DNA of 64,000 bases from Paenibacillus sp. SY21-1 (GCF_005222705.1 NZ_STGF01000001.1:310001-374000), one strand, 5' to 3'; shown: positions 8,589-18,109, numbered from the stretch's first letter. Numbers and translations: made by a program. The notes: generated from the sequence alone by a model not told the origin.

Positions 8589-10648
8589 CTTCCATCCCTC
8601 CGTCCTTTACGGTATTTGCGGACGAGCAGCAGCAGCGAAACGAATACGAGCACCAGCACGGACAGCATGGTTACCGAAAAAGCCAGCACATCGCCCCGCT
8701 GCAGCACGTCCACTACATCAAGCGAGGACTCGTCGCCGCTCGTTTCCTTAAAGCGGAACGCCTGGATATTCCCATCCTTGTCCGTAGTCGCTCCATCGCC
8801 GAAAATCCTCCACATGGTGCTTTGGCTTGCGATCAGCTTGGAGGCCAGATATTGATACTCCGGGGAAGCGCCGGTTACCGCCAGCATGCCGTTTGCGGAG
8901 CCGAACGGCGAATCGAGCAGCTGAAGCGTGCCGATTCGTTTGCCGTACTCGCTGTCCACGCTCATTTTTTCGTTGGACGCAATCGCATCGCCGTTGGCAT
9001 TATACCGGAAAAACAGCTTGTCGTTGTTTTCGCGAATGAGCTTATTGCTTGAGTAAGAACCGATTACGATCAGGTTGCGGTCTTTCAGCTCGTCTGCAGG
9101 CGCATCCTCGCTTACAAAATGGACCTCTCCCGTATTCCCCTCCGCATATTGCCCCAGCAAATTAAACAGATTCGTTACGGTACGATACGTATAGATATCT
9201 TGCTCCTTGGGCAGCACCACGGCCACCTGATTAAAGCTTCCGTCTCTCAGAAACGGATAGGGATAGTTGTTGAAGAGCAGCTCGGTCCGGTCTTTCGTAT
9301 TCACCTGCAGACGCGATTCCTTCGCAATGTAGGCCCACGGCTTATCGTCATCGTTCTGCACGCAGTAATTGCCGTCCTGCTCCAGATTAAATGCCGCGGT
9401 GACCGTAAAATTCCCCGAAATTCCGAGGTTTTTCGGTATATTAATCGTTATTGTGTCGCCGTTGGCAAGCTCCTCCGTCAGACGTTTGCTGCCGATCGGC
9501 GTATTGTTCACTTTAATCGTTACGAGAGAACGGTCAAAATCAAGATTTTTGGCATAGCGTATTTGCAAATCGACCTTGCTGGCTTCCGCCACCGAGCGGT
9601 TCGACGGCAACGAGATAAAAAAGCTTCGTTCCGGAGCGGCGCCCTTCAGCTCGTCTCCGCTTTCCGTCAGCGCCATCGTACGCGTAATGCTAACCTCCGG
9701 CGTTGTGACGTCAGTGCTCTCGTCCACTTCCTTCACGGCGCCCTGCAATTGGCCCACAAGCTCCTGGTTGGCAGCCAGCCGTCCCGCCTTGACGAGCAGC
9801 TCGCTGTTGCCGGAAGTCATAATCAGAATGGAAGCTCCATCCTTCTGAACGAGCTTCAGCACTGCCTTGGCGTCGAGTCCGCTCGCCTGCACCTCGCTTT
9901 TCAGCGCGGCGGGCAAACGGTCGTATAAAGCAACGACGATTGCCAGCTTGGCGCTCTTCAGATTCGCTTCCGTATATTGCAAAATCGGAATTTGCTTATC
10001 CTTGAGCGTAGTCGCCTTCGCAAAGCCGGACAGCGCATGAACGGCAGCCTCCAGCTCCACAGGCTCGCTATTGGCGGGAACCAGAATTGCATTGCTGCCT
10101 TTTTGCATCGTATCGATGCCGATGAAATGACGGGTAAAATCGCTGATGCTATTTTTGACCGGAGCGGCAGTGTAGCCGAGATCGATCGTCGATGAGCCGT
10201 ATACTTGCAGCCAATTCCCCCGATTATCGTCCGGCATGCAGGCCTGCATAACCTCCAGCGTCTCTACTTGCCCCTCCACAGTCAGCGTATTAACGCCTTT
10301 AACGACCAGTTCTTTCGGTGCGGCAACCGACAACCGCTGCTTGGAAGAATTGGCGGGGTCCGGGCGAAAGGAATGAAACGGCGTGCCGTTCATTTTCAGC
10401 GTCACACTCGATCTGTCGGTAAGCGCCAGCTGCGATATTTGATAATCAAGCTGCACCTGGACCTTATCCACCGTCCAATAATCCGGAACCTCAAAAAACT
10501 GCTGGCTGGAGGCGCTCCTGCCCATCAGCAAGCTTCCGCCCTCCGAGAAGGAGCTTTTATACGACTGTTGCGCCGCAGATGCCGGAGCTGCCGTTCCAAG
10601 CAGCGTAAAGCAGGCGATCAGCAAGGCGGCGATCCATTTTTTTCTCAT
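8585..10648 (-). CDS. ydaN: BcsB-like exopolysaccharide synthase partner (YdaN-like)
   Basis: 687 residues from ATG 10648 (GGGAGTG upstream), chosen because it gives a clean signal peptide, MRKKWIAALLIACF...ASA. The mature protein is a long extracytoplasmic region with the repeated jelly-roll / flavodoxin-like pattern of cellulose synthase subunit BcsB (for example NTLTVEGQVE, then NGDTITINIP), ending in one transmembrane helix (LAFSVTMLSVLVLVFVSLLLLV) and a basic tail RKYRKGRR. It begins 17 bases after the GT2 gene. By analogy it accepts and guides the growing polymer outside the membrane. The glycan is unknown; it need not be cellulose. Confidence 0.8.
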   Translation of the reverse strand: MRKKWIAALLIACFTLLGTAAPASAAQQSYKSSFSEGGSLLMGRSASSQQFFEVPDYWTVDKVQVQLDYQISQLALTDRSSVTLKMNGTPFHSFRPDPANSSKQRLSVAAPKELVVKGVNTLTVEGQVETLEVMQACMPDDNRGNWLQVYGSSTIDLGYTAAPVKNSISDFTRHFIGIDTMQKGSNAILVPANSEPVELEAAVHALSGFAKATTLKDKQIPILQYTEANLKSAKLAIVVALYDRLPAALKSEVQASGLDAKAVLKLVQKDGASILIMTSGNSELLVKAGRLAANQELVGQLQGAVKEVDESTDVTTPEVSITRTMALTESGDELKGAAPERSFFISLPSNRSVAEASKVDLQIRYAKNLDFDRSLVTIKVNNTPIGSKRLTEELANGDTITINIPKNLGISGNFTVTAAFNLEQDGNYCVQNDDDKPWAYIAKESRLQVNTKDRTELLFNNYPYPFLRDGSFNQVAVVLPKEQDIYTYRTVTNLFNLLGQYAEGNTGEVHFVSEDAPADELKDRNLIVIGSYSSNKLIRENNDKLFFRYNANGDAIASNEKMSVDSEYGKRIGTLQLLDSPFGSANGMLAVTGASPEYQYLASKLIASQSTMWRIFGDGATTDKDGNIQAFRFKETSGDESSLDVVDVLQRGDVLAFSVTMLSVLVLVFVSLLLLVRKYRKGRRDGR

Positions 10649-10665
10649 GATGCTCACTCCCGTCG

Positions 10666-11916
10666 TTAGTAGCGTTCGGTTTTGTACCACTTGGCTTCCC
10701 GTTTCAATACAAGATCCTTTAAGTAGGTATACATGCCGTAAGCCGCAACTACCATCCACATCTGACAATAGGATACGTACATCAGCATGATGACCCAAAT
10801 GTTGGAGAGCCGCATTTCCCCTTTTTCCGTCGTTAACGTAATATAAGTGCCGACGATAAACAGCGTAATGGCCAGAAGCCAGAGAAAGGAGCTGAACCCT
10901 TCAAGCGTTGTATGTACGTAACCAAGCGCATTCAGAATGAGCAGCAGATCCGACACCACTAACGAAGTAAGAAGTAGAAAATAGATGGATAAGAAATATA
11001 AAATATCGAACCGGACTCTGCTCGCGGAGCGCTCGAAAAGCAGCGGGATATTTTTCACAATGACATAAATATTCCCCTTCGCCCAGCGCGTCCGCTGCTT
11101 GAACCACACCTTGATCGTCTGGGGCTCCTGCTCCCAGGTAACGGCTTTAGGCTGAAACTTGATTCGATAGCCCATCTGATAGATACGGAAGCTGATCTCG
11201 GTATCCTCGGCAATCGCCTTCGTATCCCATCCCCCGATGTCCTCGACAATATGGCGTCTCATAATAAAATTCGTGCCGGGAATGGTGCAAAGCTTGAACA
11301 GCTTCCATCTGCCCGCCTGCGCCATCCATTGAAACGACAACGTTTCTACGTTGATAAAACGGGTCAGCAGGTTCGTATCGCGGTTGCGTGTACGAAATTT
11401 GCCAATGACCGCGCCAAGCTTCGCATCGTTCATAAGCTCTCCGACCAAATAACGCAGCGCTGTTTTCTCAGGCGTATTGTCCGCATCGTATATGGCGATC
11501 AGCTCGCCCTTGCTCTGCGCAAACCCGATATTCAGGGCGTTAGATTTGCCCTTGCCGCCTGTTATGGAATCCGTATTAATGATAATCAGATTGCGGCCGG
11601 GATGTTTGCCCGCCAGCGCGCCAAGCAGCTCGCTGCTGTTATCGGAGGAATTGTCGTTAATTACAATAATCTCATACCGATCACGCGGATAGTCGAGCGC
11701 CAGCAGCGATTCTACGGTTCGTACAATCACTTTGCCCTCGTTATGGGCGGGAACCATGATGGAAACAAAGGGGATCTCATCCGGAAGAGCCGGAATGCCC
11801 TCGTTCTCGATTTGCATGTAATAAAGATAGCCGGCTACAATCAGTACAATGTTGACCAAAAGCAGCGACCAAATACAAGTGACGGCGATCAGCATGAGAA
11901 TATCGGCTATAGTCAT
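10666..11916 (-). CDS. ydaM: Processive family 2 glycosyltransferase (YdaM-like, BcsA/PgaC relative)
   Basis: 416 residues. An N-terminal membrane helix is followed by a GT2 domain with all expected motifs: VPAHNE (55-60), DN at 88-89, the DxD-type DAD at 144-146, the TED-type AEDTE (~240) and QRTRW (~275), the QxxRW signature of processive synthases. Three to four C-terminal hydrophobic helices would form the export channel. There is no PilZ domain, so any c-di-GMP control would have to come from another subunit such as the degenerate GGDEF protein. The spacing to DUF2334 upstream (10 bases) and BcsB-like downstream (17 bases) indicates one operon. Confidence 0.88.
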   Translation of the reverse strand: MTIADILMLIAVTCIWSLLLVNIVLIVAGYLYYMQIENEGIPALPDEIPFVSIMVPAHNEGKVIVRTVESLLALDYPRDRYEIIVINDNSSDNSSELLGALAGKHPGRNLIIINTDSITGGKGKSNALNIGFAQSKGELIAIYDADNTPEKTALRYLVGELMNDAKLGAVIGKFRTRNRDTNLLTRFINVETLSFQWMAQAGRWKLFKLCTIPGTNFIMRRHIVEDIGGWDTKAIAEDTEISFRIYQMGYRIKFQPKAVTWEQEPQTIKVWFKQRTRWAKGNIYVIVKNIPLLFERSASRVRFDILYFLSIYFLLLTSLVVSDLLLILNALGYVHTTLEGFSSFLWLLAITLFIVGTYITLTTEKGEMRLSNIWVIMLMYVSYCQMWMVVAAYGMYTYLKDLVLKREAKWYKTERY

Positions 11917-11926
11917 GGCGGACTCC

Positions 11927-13381
11927 TTATTTGTAATATTTCCTTCTATACAGCTGGTATCCCAAATAGATCAGATACCCGAAAATAAGCAGCGAGACGA
12001 TAATAACGGCGATCAGGATATTGTTCTCCATACTGAGCAGCGACTCTTCATCCACTGCAGCCTCATCCTGAATCTGCTCCAAAGCAGGTTTCTCCATGTC
12101 GATTCCGATGGATTTGCCGTTAATGAGCAAGACGCCCGAATCGGATTGAATCGTATGGGATGCTGTGCGAACGGCATGCTCTTTAAACCGGTAGTCCCCG
12201 TACTGCATCCAATGGGCAATCAGCCGCTCCACCAGCTCGTCCAGCTCTTCTTCGGTGTTCGGCATATTGGCGGTTTGCGCCGACGACAGCGGGTAATCCG
12301 ATGCTTGCTCACTCCCGCCGGCGGAGCCAAGCTCCGGCAGCCAAATAGACGAATCTATGGCAAACAAGGAGGAGCTGAACGGTTTCGATTCATTCGTGCG
12401 CGCCCTGTGCATCCGCTTCTCATCGGGCAGGAGCACCGCCGAATCGAACAGCGACATCCCTTCCTCTGCATAAATGCTGTCAAAGCTCCAGTACAGCTCG
12501 GACACCACGCCTAACGGCGCAACTCCTTCCGCTGCGAGCACATCGATGAACGAGGATATTTTGACCTTTAGCTGCCCGTCTCCGCGGGCTATGGTCGAAG
12601 CTACGACCGGCGCTTGAATGACGATGCTTGCGCCACGAGACTGGGCATACTTGATCGATTGGGCATATCGCTTCATCGCGGGCTGGTCCAGATTGTTAAA
12701 GACAGGACGCACAGCCAGCATAAAAGGAATGCCCGCCTCGTACAAGCGGTCGGAAAGCGTCAGCAGCAAATTCAAATCCGAGAATGGATACATTTCTTTT
12801 ATAAGCAAATAGGCGCTAGGACTGGGGATCGGCCCCATCCAGTCGGCCAGCAAGGCCGCCATAGCCGCTGTATCCTCGGCATTAGGCCGAAACGACGGCA
12901 CATACGCCAGCTTGCCTGCTTGCTCCCCAAACACCGGTTCCTGTCCTTCAAGGACCGGCTTGAGCAGCCTCGCTGCCCGAGGCGAGAGATTCGCGCCGAT
13001 ATGCAGATAGGGACCCGAATAATCAGCCAAATCCGCTGACAATGCACCGCTCGGCGGCAAAGCCGATTGATTGCGCATGTGTATCACCGCGCGGTAGTCC
13101 TGCATTTGCCCCGTATAGTAGCCGTCCTCGCTTTGCATCGTGACCTGAGCGCCCACTGCGGAGAGCAGGCGCTGCAGCACTTCCACATTCCCTTCCAGCT
13201 CCGTTCCGATCGCCAGACTATCGTAGACAAACAGCACCTTCCTATCGTTAGAGGGCGCAACGGAAGCCTCTTGCCCAGCGCCGGCTTCGCTTGCTTCTTC
13301 CGCCGCTGCCTGCCAAGGCGTGCATGCTATCGCAAGCGCGAGCAGCAGCAGCATAACGCGAAATAGATGCCTGGTCCGCAT
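11927..13381 (-). CDS. ydaL: DUF2334 polysaccharide-deacetylase-like membrane protein (YdaL-like)
   Basis: 484 residues from ATG 13381 (AAGGCGGTG upstream), with signal peptide MRTRHLFRVMLLLLALAIAC. The body has the DUF2334 layout, related to the NodB/carbohydrate esterase 4 fold: an early strand KVLFVYDSL, YLHIGANLS, and later a segment around IPFMLAVRPVFN. A single C-terminal transmembrane helix (ILIAVIIVSLLIFGYLIYLG) and short basic tail anchor it, with the domain outside. In ydaJKLMN loci this protein accompanies the synthase and may modify the polymer. Activity is inferred only from the family; the classical NodB metal-binding triad is not obvious. Confidence 0.78.
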   Translation of the reverse strand: MRTRHLFRVMLLLLALAIACTPWQAAAEEASEAGAGQEASVAPSNDRKVLFVYDSLAIGTELEGNVEVLQRLLSAVGAQVTMQSEDGYYTGQMQDYRAVIHMRNQSALPPSGALSADLADYSGPYLHIGANLSPRAARLLKPVLEGQEPVFGEQAGKLAYVPSFRPNAEDTAAMAALLADWMGPIPSPSAYLLIKEMYPFSDLNLLLTLSDRLYEAGIPFMLAVRPVFNNLDQPAMKRYAQSIKYAQSRGASIVIQAPVVASTIARGDGQLKVKISSFIDVLAAEGVAPLGVVSELYWSFDSIYAEEGMSLFDSAVLLPDEKRMHRARTNESKPFSSSLFAIDSSIWLPELGSAGGSEQASDYPLSSAQTANMPNTEEELDELVERLIAHWMQYGDYRFKEHAVRTASHTIQSDSGVLLINGKSIGIDMEKPALEQIQDEAAVDEESLLSMENNILIAVIIVSLLIFGYLIYLGYQLYRRKYYK

Positions 13382-13416
13382 CTCGCTCACCGCCTTACTG
13401 TGTTGGTATGGTAGAA

Positions 13417-14928
13417 TCAGGCAGCAGCGGCTGAACCCTCTTCCTTTTCCTCTTGCCATGTCTGTCTCCGAATGAGATCGCTGATAGTCATGAAGGTGAC
13501 AAGATCAAAGGCTGCTGTGAATAGAAACTGGTGCTTGGCCAAATCCGCATCTCCGGCGCCGATTAACGAAACCAGAATGCCTGACAAGCCAATCGCCAGC
13601 ATCATCAGAATGAGCGGCAGCCGCAACAGCCGACGAATCGCTCGTTCCTTGATAGCCGCTGCGAACGACGGAATATATAGCCCCACAACAACGATCATCC
13701 AGATCACGATAAAACCGAAGGTGCGGGGAGCCAGGCTTTCCTTCAACGCGCTATAGGCCGAGAAAAAGATCGTCTGCGCCCCGAACGCCTTGCCTTCGGA
13801 CAGCTCGAAGCTGCCCATAGCCGCAGGCCTTATTGTGAACGCATGATTGGCTGCTAGATTCAGCATGCTCCGCGCCTGCTCGGGATGCGCCAGATAATAG
13901 CCAAGTATGGCTCCAAAGCCGTAATGGTTATAAAAATGGTCCTCAAGCAGCTTGGAGTCCACATCTACCGTCGTATACGGCTCATAATAGATGCTGCCGC
14001 TCAAAATCGCATATTGCCGGTCGATATCAAATTGCTCCAGCGATTGCTCGGGACTATCCGCGCCCAGCAAGACACCTCTTGTCATGGCATGATATTTGTT
14101 AATATTTACGAACTCCTGCGGAATAAGCACATAGGTTGCAACCCCCGCCAGAAGAACAAGCGCCAGCCCCGCTGTCATTAATGCGCGGAACGTTTTCTGC
14201 TTGCGAACAAAAATAAACAGCACGCCGAGAAGCCCGATAATGACGCCAATGGGAGCATTCTGCTGCTTGCTCGTCGTAAGCAAAAGGCCGCTTAAGACGA
14301 ATATGCCAAGCAGCACATAATCATTGTAACGTTTGCGGTAGATGAGCAGCCCGGAGGCAAGCAGCAGCATGAGCGACAAATAAACAACGCTCTCGCTGTA
14401 AAAGGAACTGAAAAACGCGGTGTATGCGCTGTCTGCGAACATCATGACGGCAAGCACGGCAATCGGATATCCATATTTCCCCGGAAATTTCCAGGTCAGG
14501 CTTTCTACCAGCAAGTAGACCGCTGCGCTAAGCATCAGGATGTAAATAGCGGCCTGGAAACGAATATCGAACGTCTCTTGATTGAAGAAAAGCTGATTAA
14601 GCACGATGGCCCCGCGAATAAACAAGGATTGGGAGGAGGACATCGTTGCCCCGTTTTCATTGTAGTATTGCAAAATGCCGTAATCCTTGACGAAATAGCC
14701 CAAGTAGCGGTCATCGTAATCGGGAGCGTTGAAATAAAGGCCATTGCTGTAGGCGATACGAAAAAAGTCTCCGTTATCCGCCATTCCGATATACGGAGGG
14801 ACAAGAAGCGTTGCCGAGGCAATGGCGAATACGCACATCGCCGCCAGCCATGCAGGCGTCATATAGCGGCCAAGTCTAGTCAGCACTCTGAGCGCCTGCT
14901 GTTTTTTCGTTTCGTTAGTTATGCTCAC
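13417..14928 (-). CDS. Polytopic membrane protein of the exopolysaccharide operon (WsfD/GT-C-like)
   Basis: 503 residues, GTG start at 14928 after AGGAGGTGG. About eleven hydrophobic segments, with a first extracytoplasmic loop containing GMADNGDFFRIAYSNGL after TM1. The DNGD acidic pair after the first helix and the polytopic plan resemble GT-C-type hexose transferases, including proteins labelled WsfD in Paenibacillaceae. It sits between the GH8-like lipoprotein and DUF2334, 16 and 35 bases from its neighbours. B. subtilis ydaJKLMN has no such gene, so this is an added member, perhaps adding a side group to the polymer. Function is an inference. Confidence 0.6.
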   Translation of the reverse strand: MSITNETKKQQALRVLTRLGRYMTPAWLAAMCVFAIASATLLVPPYIGMADNGDFFRIAYSNGLYFNAPDYDDRYLGYFVKDYGILQYYNENGATMSSSQSLFIRGAIVLNQLFFNQETFDIRFQAAIYILMLSAAVYLLVESLTWKFPGKYGYPIAVLAVMMFADSAYTAFFSSFYSESVVYLSLMLLLASGLLIYRKRYNDYVLLGIFVLSGLLLTTSKQQNAPIGVIIGLLGVLFIFVRKQKTFRALMTAGLALVLLAGVATYVLIPQEFVNINKYHAMTRGVLLGADSPEQSLEQFDIDRQYAILSGSIYYEPYTTVDVDSKLLEDHFYNHYGFGAILGYYLAHPEQARSMLNLAANHAFTIRPAAMGSFELSEGKAFGAQTIFFSAYSALKESLAPRTFGFIVIWMIVVVGLYIPSFAAAIKERAIRRLLRLPLILMMLAIGLSGILVSLIGAGDADLAKHQFLFTAAFDLVTFMTISDLIRRQTWQEEKEEGSAAAA

Positions 14929-14944
14929 CGGCCACCTCCTGCTT

Positions 14945-16087
14945 CTAATACGAATAAGCCAGCAAGGCCATCAAATTATCGAACGAGTAGGCCTGTCCGC
15001 TATGCGGATCGGCGAATCCTCCGTAGTACGGGCTGTCTTGCGACCATACCTGCAATTCATTCATCCGGTTAATGCTCGACTCGAACAGCGAACGGTCTTC
15101 AAGCTCGGAGCCGATCATCGCTGTGATGGCATAAATGGCCGTTGACCGTATGTCGGTATCGGGCTTTCCTTGTGTTGTATAGCTGCCATATAAAGTGCCT
15201 GCGGCTACATGCTCCTTGATGTAACGAATGCTCGCTTCCTTCTGCTGGCCCATTTCGGCAAGCGCGAGTATGGTCAGCAGCGATTCGACCGTCCGGATCG
15301 ATTCCGAGCTGTATTCGCTCCTTTGGTAATCGTAACGCGTTTCATAAAAGGGGAAATCGTCCGTTAAATATCCGCCTTCTATTACACGCAGCAGCTCTCC
15401 ATTCAGATCATGCTGCTTTATATTTGTATCGGCAACGAGCCCCAACGTTTTTAAGTCGATGTAGCAAAGCGTAATAAACGTATTGGTTTGGTCAAGCGAT
15501 TCGTCGTAAAAGTCGAACAGCTTGCCGTCCTTCACGTTATAAGCAAGAAATCGTTCGCTATATCGCTTCGCTTCCTCAGCGTACTCTTTATTGCCGAACG
15601 CCTCCGCCCCTTCATGAAGCGCCCTGATCAGCCTGAGATCGTCGACTGCCGCGTTAAGCGGATACCGTTTGTTATGCAGCGGACTATATCGGTAGCTGAA
15701 GCCGGATGCCATATCGAAGGTACGCTTCGCCCGCTCCCATTCCTGATCAAAAGCCCCGCTTTGTCCCGTCAACGCATAATAGCGCATTCTTAAACCGAAG
15801 GACTCGCTCAGCAGCTCATGACCGGTCGCCACCTCTGCCGATTGCTTGGTATCCGTATAATTCGTAAAAACGCCGTTATCATCAGACAGTTTTTGGGTAA
15901 TATAGCCGTATAAAGCGTCTCGGCGCTGATTCAGCTGCAATTGCTCTCCGTAGCCTGCAGTCGATAGAAGCTCAGGCTGTACAAGCGGGGCAATCTCCTT
16001 TTCCGTTTTTCCTTGCTGGCATGCCTGAAGCAGCATGGCTGCCAACGCAAGCGCAGCACTTAGTATGATGAGCTTATTACCTTTCAA
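14945..16087 (-). CDS. ydaJ: GH8-like lipoprotein (YdaJ/BcsZ-like glycan hydrolase)
   Basis: 380 residues from TTG 16087, with AGGGG upstream. The frame continues to ATG 16150, but a good promoter (16157-16184) puts the transcript start at about 16150, and the TTG start gives a proper lipoprotein signal (KGNKLIILSAALALAAMLLQAC). The mature part has alpha/alpha-barrel character with repeated helical pairs (ATGHELLSESFGLRMRYYALTG; NAAVDDLRLIRALHEGAEAFG), as in GH8/BcsZ endoglucanases. The ATGHELLSESFG segment corresponds to the region with the catalytic acid (E in SES.G) of that family. First gene of the operon. It probably trims or edits the polymer outside the cell. Confidence 0.72.
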   Translation of the reverse strand: MKGNKLIILSAALALAAMLLQACQQGKTEKEIAPLVQPELLSTAGYGEQLQLNQRRDALYGYITQKLSDDNGVFTNYTDTKQSAEVATGHELLSESFGLRMRYYALTGQSGAFDQEWERAKRTFDMASGFSYRYSPLHNKRYPLNAAVDDLRLIRALHEGAEAFGNKEYAEEAKRYSERFLAYNVKDGKLFDFYDESLDQTNTFITLCYIDLKTLGLVADTNIKQHDLNGELLRVIEGGYLTDDFPFYETRYDYQRSEYSSESIRTVESLLTILALAEMGQQKEASIRYIKEHVAAGTLYGSYTTQGKPDTDIRSTAIYAITAMIGSELEDRSLFESSINRMNELQVWSQDSPYYGGFADPHSGQAYSFDNLMALLAYSY

Positions 16088-16156
16088 GTCCGACAGCCCC
16101 TGTCCATTTCTCAAACAAAATGTCGAAATTTGCATCATTTCGTTGTTCATATCTAC

Positions 16157-16184
16157 GCTATAGGATGGATAGATGAATTGTCAA
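16157..16184 (-). promoter_or_regulatory. Promoter of the exopolysaccharide operon
   Basis: On the minus strand, a perfect -35 TTGACA (16184-16179), a 16-base spacer and TATAGC (16162-16157). Predicted start of transcription is near 16150, at the first in-frame ATG, leaving about 60 bases of leader before the TTG start. Confidence 0.6.
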
Positions 16185-16394
16185 TGATTACATGATGTAG
16201 CTTCGCCTGAATCATAAAATTCTATTACCCTTTTGTCGAATGGTTGAAAAGCGGTTGGCCGCATTTTACTTTTCATACTTCCAACCCTAAGCATCATTAC
16301 TCTGGAATCGGTCTTTTATTAGGGTAGACACGTTCATGGAAGAGGCATCGCACAGAGGTGTTTCCAAGCATCCCTAAGTAATACTAAGAAACAC

Positions 16395-16450
16395 AAAAAA
16401 ACACCCAACAATACAAAGTATTCAAAAGGAATACCTTGTATTGCTGGGTG
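16395..16450 (-). terminator. Strong intrinsic terminator of the parM/parR-like operon
   Basis: A 22-base stem with two G-U pairs (CACCCARCAATACAARGTATTC at 16402-16423 with its complement ending 16450) around a short A/T loop. On the minus strand it is followed by seven T. It begins 3 bases beyond the stop of the ParR-like gene. Confidence 0.9.
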
Positions 16451-16453
16451 CTG

Positions 16454-16861
16454 CTAAATCCAGGCTTCGATATCGTCCTCGTCCAGCTCTTCTTCCTCAT
16501 CCCGCTCGGGAGATGAAGAAGGGTGCTCAGCTTGATTAGGGGCAGCAGCGCGACCGACGACGACCTCCCTTTCCCGCTCTGCAGTAGCGGCGGCGATTTG
16601 GGCCTGCGCCTCCAATTGCGCTTGAGGCGCAGCTTGTACAGGAATTGCCGCTGCTCCGCTGCCGAGCATATTCCGCTCCATCGGAATATAGGCTTGCAGG
16701 TTGCGAACGCCATGCTCGCTGATCTCCTTCTCCATCAAATAACGGAGAGAGTCCATCAGGTTGGTCTGGGCGTTCAGCCATTGCATGATAAGCGGGTCCT
16801 CCGTTTTTTTCGTTTTCAAGCTAATATTTTCACCGGGCATTTTTACTTTCTTCAACTTCAT
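16454..16861 (-). CDS. ParR-like partner of the ParM-type actin
   Basis: 135 residues, ATG 16861 after AGGCAGGTGA. The N-terminal half (ISLKTKK, then LIMQWLNAQTNLMDSLRYLMEKEI) has the beta strand plus two helices of a ribbon-helix-helix DNA-binding protein and looks like ParR/StbB-type adaptors of Gram-positive type II partition systems. The middle is Ala/Gln-rich (QAAPQAQLEAQAQIAAATAE), and the C-terminus is very acidic (DEEEELDEDDIEAWI); in ParR proteins the C-terminal tail contacts the actin filament end. It follows the actin gene by 51 bases and ends at a terminator. Assignment rests on context plus pattern, not on alignment. Confidence 0.62.
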   Translation of the reverse strand: MKLKKVKMPGENISLKTKKTEDPLIMQWLNAQTNLMDSLRYLMEKEISEHGVRNLQAYIPMERNMLGSGAAAIPVQAAPQAQLEAQAQIAAATAEREREVVVGRAAAPNQAEHPSSSPERDEEEELDEDDIEAWI

Positions 16862-16912
16862 TCACCTGCCTGACTATGTCCGTTCTAATGCTTTCCCGCG
16901 CTGTCGCGCTCC

Positions 16913-18109
16913 TTATACCGGTTGTGCCGCTTTGTTCTTGAGCGCCTCGTAGATTTTGCCGCGCACGAAAGCGTCCAGCCCCATCGCATTCAGCTTAACC
17001 GCGTAATCGGCAGGCACATACAACAGCTGCATTTCGCGTTCCGCGCACAGCTCCTGAATTTGCGGATAAAGCATGGAACGCATCAGAATGCTGCCGCCTC
17101 CATAGACGCAGATCAGATCAATTTCGTTGCGAGCCTTCGTCAATTGCCGTTTCACATTCTGCACGATTTGCCTTACTTGGCTCTCCAGCGGACGCTTTAG
17201 CGTTTTGAGCGCGCGGGCATGGTATTTGTGTTTGGGATTTTTGATAACATCGCTAAAAAACTGGCGAGGACTGTTCGGCAGATGGATCAGCCGGTTAAAT
17301 TCGTCCAGCGCCTCTTCAATCGCATAGCCCGCCCCATGATGGCTGCCGTGGACGAACTGCCGCAGAAACTTGTTGCCCTCGGTAATCGGATATTCCGTGG
17401 AGCCGTCGCCAATATCTACGTGCAGAATCCGCTTATCCTTGAAGTAGCTGCCGTTAAACTTTTTCTCGATGCCATATTCCTGAATAAATTCGTCAAAAAT
17501 ATCGCCTTCGCGCCAGTTGCCTTCGCCATCCTTCTGCAGCGTGAAAATAACCGGCGTCGCTTCAGGCACCACCTTCGCAAACGGAATGGCGATCTTGACG
17601 ACTACACGCTGAATGCCCAAATGAACCGTGACATGATGCGCCCCCGAGGTGAACCGCTTCTCGAATTTGGCGGAGGTTTCATCCGTATGCTGCGTTACCG
17701 GCAGCGCTGTCGCCATATCCACCTCTACGTCGATTTGCTCGGGAATCCGCTTTTCCTCGTCATAGGCGCGCTGCACAGCGATGGCGGCGATTTGCGCCAG
17801 CGTGTTGATGACGGGCAAATCCATATCGCTTTTCAGATCAATGCCAATCTGCAGGTTGTCCAGAATTTCTCCGCTCTCCAGTGCAAATTTGCCCACATAA
17901 TACATGCCGGGCCTCGCAGCAGGCGAGTCGATCGTTACGACAAGCTGATCCTGCAAATTTTTAACAAAGCTTTCCGGCGATTGCTCCTCGCTCCAGGGAA
18001 GCTCGTCCACCGTGCAGTTGACATTGGGCTGCTGAATGAGTTTCCCATCAATAATCAGGTCATGCTCGCTGTTGCCGTTGTCATTGCCTACATAAAAGTG
18101 AAAATTCAT
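16913..18109 (-). CDS. parM: ParM/Alp-type bacterial actin-like ATPase
   Basis: 398 residues, ATG 18109 after GGGAGGAGATAG. Actin-fold nucleotide motifs: phosphate 1 region FYVGNDNGNSEHDL (4-17), phosphate 2 ILHVDIGDGSTEYP (~228-241) and adenosine motif ICVYGGGSILMRSML (~333-347). Hydrophobic strand patterns match the ParM/StbA family and not MreB or FtsA. Such proteins polymerise and push apart DNA bound by an adaptor (ParR). The small RHH-like gene follows immediately, the usual parM-parR order. It is surrounded by chromosomal genes, so it may belong to an integrated element or be a domesticated chromosomal filament. The symbol is by family only. Confidence 0.78.
   Translation of the reverse strand: MNFHFYVGNDNGNSEHDLIIDGKLIQQPNVNCTVDELPWSEEQSPESFVKNLQDQLVVTIDSPAARPGMYYVGKFALESGEILDNLQIGIDLKSDMDLPVINTLAQIAAIAVQRAYDEEKRIPEQIDVEVDMATALPVTQHTDETSAKFEKRFTSGAHHVTVHLGIQRVVVKIAIPFAKVVPEATPVIFTLQKDGEGNWREGDIFDEFIQEYGIEKKFNGSYFKDKRILHVDIGDGSTEYPITEGNKFLRQFVHGSHHGAGYAIEEALDEFNRLIHLPNSPRQFFSDVIKNPKHKYHARALKTLKRPLESQVRQIVQNVKRQLTKARNEIDLICVYGGGSILMRSMLYPQIQELCAEREMQLLYVPADYAVKLNAMGLDAFVRGKIYEALKNKAAQPV

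Noticed and set aside
9119..9928. 269-codon frame antisense to the BcsB-like gene
   Set aside because: Shadow; no motif and no ribosome site.
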